Assembly: GCA_017999215.1 (NCBI GenBank) | Contig: JAGOBQ010000175.1 | Span: forward strand, 1 to 8,006 | DNA length: 8,006 bases | Direction of reading: 5' to 3' | DNA from: Thermoanaerobaculia bacterium | GTDB taxonomy: Bacteria; Acidobacteriota; Thermoanaerobaculia; UBA5066 | In this document: positions 1 through 7,690 of the stretch, in pieces | How positions within the stretch are numbered: the stretch's first letter is position 1 | Layout: each line of letters starts with the position of its first letter | Position numbers and translations under genes: made by a program | Notes under the pieces: model-generated | What the model was told of the DNA's origin: nothing | Databases searched by the model: none | Seen by the model: the letters and a program-made list of their open reading frames with translations, nothing else

Positions 1-853
1 AAAGGAGGACGCCGAGGGAGTAGACGTCCGTGCGGGTGTCGATGTCGAGCGACCCTTCGGCCTGCTCCGGGCTCATGTACTCGGGCGTGCCGACCATCGT
101 CCCGTCGAGGGTGAAGAGCGCTTCGCCCGTGGCCGGGACCGCGGTCGCCTTCGCGATGCCGAAGTCGATGACCTTCGCGTGCGGCTTGCCGTCGTGGGTC
201 GCCACGAGGACGTTCGAGGGCTTGATGTCGCGGTGGATGAGCCCCTTCGCGTGGGCGTGCTGGACGGCGTTGCAGACCTGGGAAAAGAGCTCGAGCCGCG
301 CCGCGACCGGCAGCTCGTTGCGGTCGCAGTACTCCGAGATGGGGACCCCCGCGACGAGGTCCATCACGAAGAAGGGACGTCCGGTCGGCGTCGCCCCCGC
401 GTCGATGACGCGCGCGATGTTCGGGTGGTCCATCATCGCGAGGGCCTGGCGCTCCAGCTCGAAGCGCGCCACGACCCTCTCCGTGTCCATCCCCGGCTTC
501 AGGAGCTTCACCGCGACCCGGCGGACGATCGGCTCCTGCTGCTCGGCGAGGTAGACCGTGCCGAAGCCCCCCTCGCCGATCCGCTCGAGGAGGAGGTAGG
601 GGCCGAGGCGCGCCCCCGGCCCCTCGAGGATCGGGGAGCGTGGGGCGGGGGCGTCGGCGAGGGTCTCGGCGGACGAGATCGCGCCGTGCGCGGGGACCTG
701 GTCCACGGTCTCCTCGTCCGCGCCGAGGAGCGCTTCGACGCGCGCCCGCAGGGCCTCGTCGCCGCTGCAGGCGCCGTCGAGGTATGCGGCCCGCGCCGCC
801 GGGTCCGTGAGCTCCCGCGCCGCCCGCGCGATGGCGTCTGCCTTATGGGTCAA
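1..853 (-). CDS. Serine/threonine protein kinase (Hanks/PknB type), N-terminal 284 residues, C-terminus beyond the window
   Basis: Cytoplasmic eukaryotic-like protein kinase that should transfer ATP phosphate to Ser/Thr of partner proteins. Reading the minus strand from a TTG at 853-851 gives an uninterrupted frame to the edge. Residues 1-80 form an Ala-rich helical extension with the pattern DPAARAAYLDGAC...ALRARVEALL, which often precedes the catalytic domain in Acidobacteria/Planctomycetes-type kinases. The kinase domain then starts: glycine loop GEGGFGTVY (93-101), ATP lysine K116 in VAVK, catalytic loop HRDIKPSN (207-214, base D209), DFG (230-232), and activation-segment end GTPEYMSPEQ (255-264). 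All key residues are present, so it looks active. The TTG start is chosen because the extension has its usual length from there and a G-rich Shine-Dalgarno-like run (858-863) lies 4 nt upstream; no in-frame ATG or GTG was seen nearby. The missing part would hold the rest of the C-lobe and perhaps a sensor, WD40 or TPR region. It is divergent from the DUF1028 gene. Family is certain; target and signal are unknown. Confidence 0.93.
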   Translation of the reverse strand, partial: MTHKADAIARAARELTDPAARAAYLDGACSGDEALRARVEALLGADEETVDQVPAHGAISSAETLADAPAPRSPILEGPGARLGPYLLLERIGEGGFGTVYLAEQQEPIVRRVAVKLLKPGMDTERVVARFELERQALAMMDHPNIARVIDAGATPTGRPFFVMDLVAGVPISEYCDRNELPVAARLELFSQVCNAVQHAHAKGLIHRDIKPSNVLVATHDGKPHAKVIDFGIAKATAVPATGEALFTLDGTMVGTPEYMSPEQAEGSLDIDTRTDVYSLGVLL

Positions 854-943
854 CGTTCCCCCCGTCGTGTCGGCGGGAGGATACAGCCGGAGAGGCTCAG
901 GACCACCACGCCGCCGGCTTAGACTCGCCGCGAGAGGTCGCTC

Positions 944-1927
944 ATGAGCTTCGCGCGCCATCCGTCCGCGCTCCTCCTGTCTCTCGCCGTCCTCGCGGCC
1001 GGGCGCCTTCCCGCGGCGCCGCCCGATCCGTCCACGTTCTCGATCGCCGCGGCCGACCCGGCGACCGGCGAGGTCGGGGTTGCCGTCGCGAGCCGCTTCT
1101 TCGCCGTCGGGACGGTCGTGCCCTGGGCGAGGGCGGGCGTCGGCGCGGTCGCCACGCAGTCGTCGGCGAACACGTCGTTCGGTCCGGGCGGTCTCGAGCT
1201 GCTGGCGCGCGGAGCGACGGCGGAGGAGACGCTGAAGGTCCTCCTGCGCGGGGACGAGGGGCGCGACCGGCGACAGGTCGGTATCGTCGCGGCCTCGGGC
1301 GAGGCCGCGACGTACACGGGCAGCGGATGCAATTCCTGGGCGGGAGGACGCCGCGGGCCGGGCTACGCGGTGCAGGGGAACATCCTCGTCGGAGAGGCGG
1401 TCGTCGACGCGATGGAGCGCTCGTTCCTCTCGACCGCCGGCAAGCCGCTCGCCGAGCGGCTCCTCCTGGCGCTCTCCGCGGGCGACGCGGCGGGAGGCGA
1501 CAGCCGGGGCCGGCAGTCGGCGGCGCTCCTCGTCTGCCGCGCGAAGGGGGGCTACAACGGCTTCACCGACCGGGCCGTCGACGTCCGCGTCGACGACCAC
1601 GCGGACCCGTTCCGCGAGCTGACGCGCCTCGTCGGGATGGCCGTCGTGAACGATCTCTGGAACCGCGGCTGGACGGCGTTCCTGGAGAAGAGGTTCTTCG
1701 AGGCGCTGAAGTGGCAGGAGGAGGCGACGGCCCGCGCGGAGGCGCAGCCGACGATGCTCCCCGAGGTCGTCTACGACCTCGCGGTCGTCCGCCTCGCCGC
1801 GGGCGACCGGCCGGGGGCGCTCGCAGCGGCGCGCCGCGCGCTGAAGCTGAACCCGAAGCTCGCCGCGCAGGCCGCCGTCGACCCCGACCTCGAGGCGATC
1901 CGGGCCGAGCTGAAGCAGGACGCGTGA
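944..1927 (+). CDS. Exported DUF1028 family protein with TPR-like C-terminal region
   Basis: A 327-residue protein. Residues 1-25 look like a Sec signal peptide: short basic start, hydrophobic run LLLSLAVLAAG, then an Ala-rich cleavage zone. Residues 31-230 match the DUF1028 family, which I recall as having an N-terminal-nucleophile (Ntn) hydrolase-like fold: TFSIAAADPATGEVGVAVAS (31-50), WARAGVGAVATQ (61-72), GCNSWAGG (128-135), YAVQGNILVG (141-150) and GDSRGRQSAALLV (185-197). Residues 235-327 are helical with TPR-like character (AFLEKRFFEALKWQEEA and LAAGDRPGALAAARRALKLNP). The ATG is supported by GAGAGG (932-937), 6 nt upstream. No enzymatic activity is established for this family that I can name. 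S30 or T31, soon after the signal peptide, is a candidate nucleophile by position only. It is followed 13 nt later by a membrane-anchored protein gene, so both are probably one transcript and act in the envelope. Family call is strong; function is unknown. Confidence 0.9.
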   Translation: MSFARHPSALLLSLAVLAAGRLPAAPPDPSTFSIAAADPATGEVGVAVASRFFAVGTVVPWARAGVGAVATQSSANTSFGPGGLELLARGATAEETLKVLLRGDEGRDRRQVGIVAASGEAATYTGSGCNSWAGGRRGPGYAVQGNILVGEAVVDAMERSFLSTAGKPLAERLLLALSAGDAAGGDSRGRQSAALLVCRAKGGYNGFTDRAVDVRVDDHADPFRELTRLVGMAVVNDLWNRGWTAFLEKRFFEALKWQEEATARAEAQPTMLPEVVYDLAVVRLAAGDRPGALAAARRALKLNPKLAAQAAVDPDLEAIRAELKQDA

Positions 1928-1940
1928 AGGGGCGAACGAC

Positions 1941-2687
1941 GTGGGAACGGTGAGCGTGGACCGACGGCTCCTCTTCGTTCTCGCCGGTGTCGCCGGCGTC
2001 GCGCTCCTGGCCGTCGCCTTCCTCCTGGGACGAGCCTCTTCCGCGCCGCGCCCGGACGGCCCGCCGGCGGACCAGGCTCCGGAGAGAGGGGCGCCCCCCA
2101 CGCGCGCCCCCGGCTCTCCCGCTCCTCCGCTCCCCGCCCTGCCGTCGCCCGCAGAGCTCCTCCCGGGAGCCGACGCCCCGTCCGCGTTCTCGCCGGACCC
2201 GGCGGCACCGCTGTCTCCCGTCCCGGAAGCCCCGATCGCCCCGACCCTTCCTGCCGCCGCGACTCCGCTCCGCGCCGCGCACGACCCGGAGCGGGCCTCG
2301 GTCGCGGCCTACCTCGAGGCTCTCGATGGCAGCCGGCCGGCGGCGCTCGAGGGCGACGCGGAGAGCGTCGCGAACGGGTTGGCCGTGGCGCTCGCGAACG
2401 GCGACGCATCGGGCCTCGAGAGGCTGGTACGGGAGACGGAGGACGCGCGCCGGCGGCTCGCCTCGGTCGTGCCGCCGCCGTCCTGCACGGTGCACCACCG
2501 CGAGACTCTCGGGAGCCTCGACGACGCGCTCGAGATGCTGCGCTCCCTGAAGGAGGCGATGGCCTCGCCCGAGCCGGCGACGGCGCTCCTCGCCGTCGCG
2601 GCGAAGGCGACGGCCCTCCGCACGCGGGCGGTATCGCTCGAGCGGGAGGACCGCGCGCTGCGGGACCGCTACGACCTCGCGCGATGA
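1941..2687 (+). CDS. Membrane-anchored Pro-rich protein of unknown function
   Basis: A 248-residue protein whose family I do not recognise. Residues 10-29 are one hydrophobic segment (LLFVLAGVAGVALLAVAFLLG) after a short charged N-terminus, best read as an uncleaved signal anchor. Residues 35-108 are a low-complexity Pro/Ala linker, probably spanning the periplasm. Residues 115-248 are predicted helical: acidic/Ala-rich helices, a VPPPSCTVHH turn (177-186, single Cys182), a helix LDDALEMLRSLKEAM (193-207) and a charged C-terminal helix (224-248). The GTG start at 1941 is favoured because AAGGGG (1927-1932), overlapping the stop codon of the DUF1028 gene, sits 8 nt upstream; a second GTG at 1950 lacks a well-spaced site. 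The 13-nt gap implies co-expression with DUF1028. The reading frame is sound (codon bias, RBS, transmembrane segment), but no function can be assigned. Confidence 0.8.
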   Translation: MGTVSVDRRLLFVLAGVAGVALLAVAFLLGRASSAPRPDGPPADQAPERGAPPTRAPGSPAPPLPALPSPAELLPGADAPSAFSPDPAAPLSPVPEAPIAPTLPAAATPLRAAHDPERASVAAYLEALDGSRPAALEGDAESVANGLAVALANGDASGLERLVRETEDARRRLASVVPPPSCTVHHRETLGSLDDALEMLRSLKEAMASPEPATALLAVAAKATALRTRAVSLEREDRALRDRYDLAR

Positions 2688-2729
2688 ACGGCGCGGGCGG
2701 ACGCACGCCCGCGCGCCCCGAAAACGCAC

Positions 2730-2749
2730 GGCCGGGGTCGCCCCCGGCC
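2730..2749. terminator. GC-rich hairpin in the convergent gap, possible bidirectional terminator
   Basis: An 8-bp perfect stem, GGCCGGGG (2730-2737) with CCCCGGCC (2742-2749), closes a 4-nt loop. On the minus strand it lies about 60 nt past the sdhB stop and is followed by GTGCGTTTTC, a short T-run. On the plus strand it lies about 43 nt past the stop at 2687 and is followed by GATCTTCCATT, only weakly T-rich. It fits a terminator serving the convergent transcripts, better for the minus strand; the T-tract is short, so Rho could still be needed. Confidence 0.55.
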
Positions 2750-2780
2750 GCGCCGATCTTCCATTCCGTGGACCGGGGGC

Positions 2781-2805
2781 GCGGGGCGCCATCGCGGCGC
2801 CCCGC
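2781..2805 (-). terminator. Strong 10-bp hairpin just after sdhB, terminator or mRNA 3'-end stabiliser
   Basis: A perfect 10-bp stem, GCGGGGCGCC (2781-2790) with GGCGCCCCGC (2796-2805) and a 5-nt loop, begins 6 nt past the sdhB stop codon (2812-2814 read on the minus strand). No T-run follows on the minus strand, so it is not a textbook intrinsic terminator. It may act with the second hairpin at 2730-2749 or protect the 3' end of the sdh transcript from exonucleases. Confidence 0.55.
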
Positions 2806-2811
2806 CGGAGG

Positions 2812-3605
2812 TCAGGCGCCTCCGCCCTTCTCGGCCCCCTTGGGCCGCTTCGTGACCTTTGCGCCGAGGTAGTCGCGGTTCAGGCGCGCGATGACCTCGA
2901 GCTTGATCTCCTTCGGGCAGGCGGCCTCGCACTCCCCCATGTTCGTGCAGCCTCCGAAGCCCTCGGCGTCCATCTGCTCGACCATCTTGAGCACGCGCTC
3001 CTTCCGCTCGGGCTGCCCCTGCGGCAGGAGGCCGAGGTGGGAGACCTTCGCCCCGACGAAAAGCATCGCCGAGGCGTTCGGGCAGGCGGCGGCGCAGGCG
3101 CCGCAGCCGATGCACGCCGCCGCGTCCATCGCGAGCTCGGCGTTCTCCTTCGGCACGGGGATGGCGTTCGCGTCGACGCCGACGCCGGTGTTCACAGAGA
3201 CGAAGCCGCCCGCCGCGATGATCCGGTCGTAGGCCGAGCGGTCGACGATGAGGTCCTTGATGACGGGGAAGGCCTTCGCCCGGAACGGCTCGACGGTGAT
3301 CGTCTGGCCGTCCTGGAAGCTCCGCATGTGGAGCTGGCAGGTCGTCGTCGCGGAGCGCGGCCCGTGCGGGACGCCGTTGATGACGAGCGAGCAGGCGCCG
3401 CAGATCCCCTCGCGGCAGTCGTGGTCGAGGGCGATCGGCTCCTCGCCCTTCTCCATGAGCCGCTCGCTGACGAGGTCGAGCATCTCGAGGAACGAGGAGC
3501 CGGTGCTGACGCCCGGGACGTCGTACGTGACGAGGCCGCCCTTGTCGGAAGGCGACTTCTGCCGCCAGATGCGGACCTTGATGTCGATGTCCTTGTCGCC
3601 GCTCA

Positions 3606-3606
<1 letters not shown>
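2812..3606 (-). CDS. sdhB: Succinate dehydrogenase/fumarate reductase iron-sulfur subunit
   Basis: A 264-residue iron-sulfur subunit that carries electrons from SdhA flavin to quinone at cytochrome b, peripheral on the cytoplasmic membrane face. The N-terminal ferredoxin domain has the [2Fe-2S] ligands C64, C69 and C72 (DCREGICGAC) and C90 (TTCQLHM). The C-terminal domain has CIGCGACAAACP (C165, C168, C171, C175) and GCTNMGECEAACP (C220, C226, C230). By comparison with E. coli SdhB, C165/C168/C171/C230 should bind [4Fe-4S] and C175/C220/C226 [3Fe-4S]. All 11 ligands are present. IWRQK, SFLEMLD and AFPVIKDL(I/V)VDRSA are typical of the Bacillus/Bacteroidetes branch. Length is normal. Its ATG (3606-3604) overlaps the sdhA TAA by one base (TAATG), and GAGGAG at 3616-3621 lies 9 nt upstream inside sdhA, so translation is coupled. 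It is the last gene of the operon, followed by two hairpins. A basic Lys/Gly-rich tail ends the protein. Confidence 0.97.
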
Positions 3607-5519
<1,913 letters not shown>

Positions 5520-5526
5520 CCCGCTT

Positions 5527-5532
5527 CCTCCT
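5527..5532 (-). promoter_or_regulatory. Perfect Shine-Dalgarno for sdhA, overlapping the sdhC stop
   Basis: AGGAGG on the minus strand, 7 nt before the sdhA ATG at 5519. Its first two bases are part of the sdhC TAG stop (5533-5531). This fixes the sdhA start and suggests ribosomes ending sdhC re-initiate on sdhA. Confidence 0.85.
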
Positions 5533-6199
5533 ACTTCACCAGGCCCGCGAGGACCGCGATCGGGAAGGAGACGTTCACCACGACGATCACGGTGCAGAGG
5601 ACCGCGAGGACCGCCTTCATCGGCTTCTCGTACTTCGGCGTCCGGAGGCCCAGCGTCTGGAGGAGGCTGAAGCCGCCGTGGAAGAGGTGGAAGCCGAGGG
5701 CGACCATCGCAAGGACGTAGAACGCCGACACCCAGACGTTCGAGAAGCCGACGACGACGTTCGCGTAGACGTCGGTGTGGCTGAACTGCGGGTGGGCCGC
5801 GCCTACGGTGAGGTGGAGGAGGTGGTAGACGACGAAGAGGCCGATGACCGGCCCCGTCCAGTACATCGTCCGGGAGGTGATCCCGGCCGCCTGGAAGTCC
5901 TGGTGGGCGTACCCCACGGGGCGGGCGGCGAGGTTCCGGCGCCAGAGCGTGAACGCAGCGAGGGCGTGGAGGAGGACGGCCGCGAGGAGGGTGATCCGGG
6001 TCCCCCACAGGAGCGGCGGAACCGCCTTGAGGAACGCCGCGTAGCCGTTGATCTTCTCCGGACCCTGGTAGAGCTGGATGTTGCCGACCATGTGGACGAA
6101 GACGAAGCCGTAGAGGACGATGCCGGTCAGGGCCATCACCGCCTTGAGGGTGATGGAGCCGAAGACCGGTCTCTCCGCCGTGGACGGGATCGCGCTCAT
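5531..6199 (-). CDS. sdhC: Succinate dehydrogenase cytochrome b558 subunit (diheme type B)
   Basis: A 222-residue integral membrane subunit that anchors SdhAB and passes electrons to quinone. Five hydrophobic helices are visible, about residues 16-38, 68-88, 112-132, 154-176 and 195-217. Conserved-type histidines lie in them: H36 (FVHMVGN), H78, H126 and H129 (YHLLHLT), and H171 and H174 (GFHLFHGG). Four of these should ligate the two hemes of the Bacillus/Wolinella type-B enzyme, which uses one five-helix subunit instead of separate SdhC and SdhD; no sdhD-like gene is present, consistent with this. The start follows the mdh stop after 7 nt, and no Shine-Dalgarno is visible upstream, so translation probably depends on ribosomes finishing mdh. 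Type-B enzymes are commonly linked to menaquinone; for this organism that is inference. Confidence 0.94.
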   Translation of the reverse strand: MSAIPSTAERPVFGSITLKAVMALTGIVLYGFVFVHMVGNIQLYQGPEKINGYAAFLKAVPPLLWGTRITLLAAVLLHALAAFTLWRRNLAARPVGYAHQDFQAAGITSRTMYWTGPVIGLFVVYHLLHLTVGAAHPQFSHTDVYANVVVGFSNVWVSAFYVLAMVALGFHLFHGGFSLLQTLGLRTPKYEKPMKAVLAVLCTVIVVVNVSFPIAVLAGLVK

Positions 6200-6206
6200 C
6201 GTTCGA

Positions 6207-7133
6207 TCAGACGGTCAGCATCCCGCAGAGCTCGGCGACGGAGTCAGCCGACTTCCGGAGGGCCGCCGCCTCTTCGGGCGTCAGCTTCAGCTCGATGATC
6301 TTCTCGACGCCGTCCTTGCCGAGGACGACCGGGACGCCGACGAAGAGGCCGCTGATCCCGTACTCCCCCTCGAGGAGCGCCGCGCAGGGGAGGATCTTCT
6401 TCTTGTCGTTGAAGATCGCGTCGGCCATCTCGACGGCCGCGGCCGACGGGGCGTAGTAGGCCGACCCGGTCTTCAGGAGCTTGACGATCTCGGCGCCGCC
6501 GTTGGCGGTCCGCTTCACGATCTCCTCGACCTTCTCGGCCGACAGGAGCTCCGTGATCGGGACGCCCGCGACCGTGGAGTAGCGCGGGAGCGGGACCATC
6601 GTGTCGCCGTGCCCGCCGAGGACCGTCGCGTGGATGTTCGACATCGCGACGTTCATCTCCATGGCGATGAAGGCGCGCATCCGGGCCGAATCGAGGATGC
6701 CGGCCATCCCGATGACCTTGTTCTTCGGGAGCTTCGAGACGCGGCGGGCGACCTCGCACATCGCGTCGAGGGGGTTCGTGACGACGATGATCGTCAGGTC
6801 GCGGGAGTAGCGCGTCACCTTGCCGATGCAGTCGGCGACGATCGCCTCGTTCGTCTTCAGGAGGTCGTCGCGGGACATCCCGGGCTTGCGGGGGAGGCCC
6901 GCCGTCATGATGCAGAGGTCGGAGTCGGCCGTCTCCTCGTAGCCGTTCGAGCCGACGATCTTCATGTCGAAGCCTTCGACGGCGCCCGACTGGTACATGT
7001 CGAGGCCCTTGCCCTGCGGAACGCCGTCGACGACGTCCACGAGGACGACGTCCCCGAGCTCCTTCTCGACGATCCGCTGGGCGGCGGTCGCGCCGACGTT
7101 CCCGGCGCCGATGACAGTGATCTTCCGTCGCAT
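6207..7133 (-). CDS. mdh: Malate dehydrogenase, NAD-dependent, LDH-like type
   Basis: A 308-residue cytoplasmic enzyme oxidising malate to oxaloacetate with NAD. The N-terminal Rossmann fold has VIGAGNVGATAA (7-18) and D33 in LVDVVDG, the acidic residue that favours NAD over NADP. Substrate-binding arginines are R82 and R88 in LPRKPGMSRDD and R151 in ILDSARM; an Arg rather than Gln at the R82 position marks malate rather than lactate dehydrogenase. N120 (TNPLD), D148 and the catalytic H175 (GGHGDTMVP) complete the site. Length matches the LDH-like Mdh family of Bacillus, Chlorobi and Acidobacteria. The ATG at 7133 is chosen because the protein begins right at the first beta strand and a G-rich ribosome site (about 7138-7145) sits just upstream; the frame is open further upstream but encodes nothing family-like. 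It is the first gene of the mdh-sdhCAB unit, ending 7 nt before sdhC. Its promoter should lie in the 7134-7280 gap. Confidence 0.96.
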   Translation of the reverse strand: MRRKITVIGAGNVGATAAQRIVEKELGDVVLVDVVDGVPQGKGLDMYQSGAVEGFDMKIVGSNGYEETADSDLCIMTAGLPRKPGMSRDDLLKTNEAIVADCIGKVTRYSRDLTIIVVTNPLDAMCEVARRVSKLPKNKVIGMAGILDSARMRAFIAMEMNVAMSNIHATVLGGHGDTMVPLPRYSTVAGVPITELLSAEKVEEIVKRTANGGAEIVKLLKTGSAYYAPSAAAVEMADAIFNDKKKILPCAALLEGEYGISGLFVGVPVVLGKDGVEKIIELKLTPEEAAALRKSADSVAELCGMLTV

Positions 7134-7203
7134 GCTTCTCCCCCTGCTCTCGAAGATTCCGGCCACGGCCGGGTCTGTACCGATCCGACCGGGAAGCGTA
7201 GCA

Positions 7204-7233
7204 GGGGGGGGAATCCCCCGAAAGGGGAACCCC
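7204..7233. repeat. Alternating G-tract/C-tract block in the mdh upstream region
   Basis: The run reads G8, AAT, C5, GAAA, G4, AA, C4. Neighbouring tracts can pair in competing ways: G5/C5 with an AAT loop, C4/G4 around GAAA, or G4/C4 around AA. It lies 71-100 nt upstream of the mdh ATG and 48-77 nt upstream of the ATG at 7281, so it could be in the mdh leader RNA or affect DNA structure. No role is demonstrated by sequence alone. Confidence 0.5.
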
Positions 7234-7255
7234 GGACGGAACGACGGGGCCCCCA

Positions 7256-7276
7256 CGTCCGTATATGCTTCGGACG
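7256..7276. promoter_or_regulatory. Inverted repeat CGTCCG-N9-CGGACG enclosing a TATATG -10-like box
   Basis: CGTCCG (7256-7261) and CGGACG (7271-7276) are perfect inverted 6-mers. The 9-nt spacer holds TATATG (7262-7267), the most AT-rich spot in this gap. A third copy, CGGACG, occurs at 7233-7238. If TATATG is the -10 of the gene at 7281, transcription would start near 7273 with a leader of only about 8 nt, and a repressor on the inverted repeat would block it. No convincing -35 is seen, so both promoter and operator are tentative. Confidence 0.35.
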
Positions 7277-7280
7277 AACG

Positions 7281-7631
7281 ATGGACGTGCGCGAAACCCC
7301 GGCCTGGAGAAAGGCCATCGGCCTTGCGCACGAAGTCTGCGCGACGCTCGAGGGCGCGGCGGAGCTCCCCGGCGACTCCGGGCAGCGCCTCCGGCGCGCC
7401 GCCCTGGCCGTGCCGTCCCTCGTCGCCGACGCGTTCCTCGACACCGGGCCCGCCGACTGCCGGGAGCGGCTGAGCGCGGCTGCGGCGCGGGTCGCCGAGC
7501 TTCGTCAGCTCCTTCGGGCGCCCGAGATCCGGAAATTCGTCCCAGGGCCGGAGGCCGACGCCCTCCTGGTCGAGGTGGAGTCACTGGCGCTGGAGATCCG
7601 CGCGCTCGGCGGCCGCTGCCCCGAGGCCTGA
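7281..7631 (+). CDS. Diverged four-helix-bundle protein (S23/23S rRNA intervening-sequence-like family)
   Basis: A 116-residue protein beginning MDVRETPAWRKAIGLAHEV, which fits the start of the four-helix-bundle family (PF05635-like) in which a D-[FV]-x-x-L-x-x-W-x-K/R-A-x-x-L-x-x-x-V pattern is usual. QRLRRAALAVPSLVADA (35-51) aligns with the family's QLRRAAVSIPSNIAEG segment, but the usual Asn-Ile-Ala-Glu-Gly is replaced by Leu-Val-Ala-Asp-Ala. Two further helices follow (61-80 and 91-109), and length is normal. Some family members are encoded in insertions within 23S rRNA genes and many are free-standing; this one is free-standing. Its function is unknown. The ATG is the first in-frame start after the structured gap; the upstream ribosome site is poor (GGA only). 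It is divergent from mdh and 59 nt before the last gene, with which it may be co-transcribed. The frame stays open far upstream only as antisense of mdh. Confidence 0.78.
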   Translation: MDVRETPAWRKAIGLAHEVCATLEGAAELPGDSGQRLRRAALAVPSLVADAFLDTGPADCRERLSAAAARVAELRQLLRAPEIRKFVPGPEADALLVEVESLALEIRALGGRCPEA

Positions 7632-7678
7632 CGCTTCCCGATTTCGCCTCCTCCTGCTAGCGTTCCCCCGCTGGAAGG

Positions 7679-7685
7679 AAAGGAG
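7679..7685 (+). promoter_or_regulatory. Shine-Dalgarno of the terminal repeat-protein gene
   Basis: AAAGGAG, within a longer purine run (GGAAGGAAAGGAG), ends 5 nt before the ATG at 7691. It is one of the better ribosome sites in the window and decides this start over the antisense alternative. Confidence 0.75.
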
Positions 7686-7690
7686 ATCCG

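Noticed and set aside
30..922. Two plus-strand open frames (30-554 and 179-922) opposite the kinase
   Set aside because: They overlap each other and are antisense to a frame carrying every kinase motif; neither has recognisable domains.
854..943. Promoters in the divergent kinase/DUF1028 gap (TAGACT at 920-925 plus, TATCCT at 879-884 minus)
   Set aside because: Each matches the -10 consensus at 4 of 6 positions, but neither has a credible -35 at proper spacing; too weak to list in GC-rich DNA.
1563..2792. Long minus-strand frames opposite DUF1028 and the Pro-rich gene
   Set aside because: Arg/Gly/Pro-rich shadows without motifs. The plus-strand genes have ribosome sites, a signal peptide or a membrane anchor.
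5520..6008. Upstream in-frame extension of sdhA across sdhC
   Set aside because: No family similarity, it overlaps sdhC, and the perfect AGGAGG places the start at 5519.
6120..7280. In-frame upstream extension of the four-helix-bundle gene antisense to mdh and into the gap
   Set aside because: Composition is shadow-like until MDVRE at 7281, where family similarity begins; mdh on the other strand is a complete real gene.
7632..7690. Separate promoter or terminator between the four-helix-bundle gene and the last gene
   Set aside because: No stem-loop or well-spaced -35/-10 pair is visible; only the Shine-Dalgarno can be supported.
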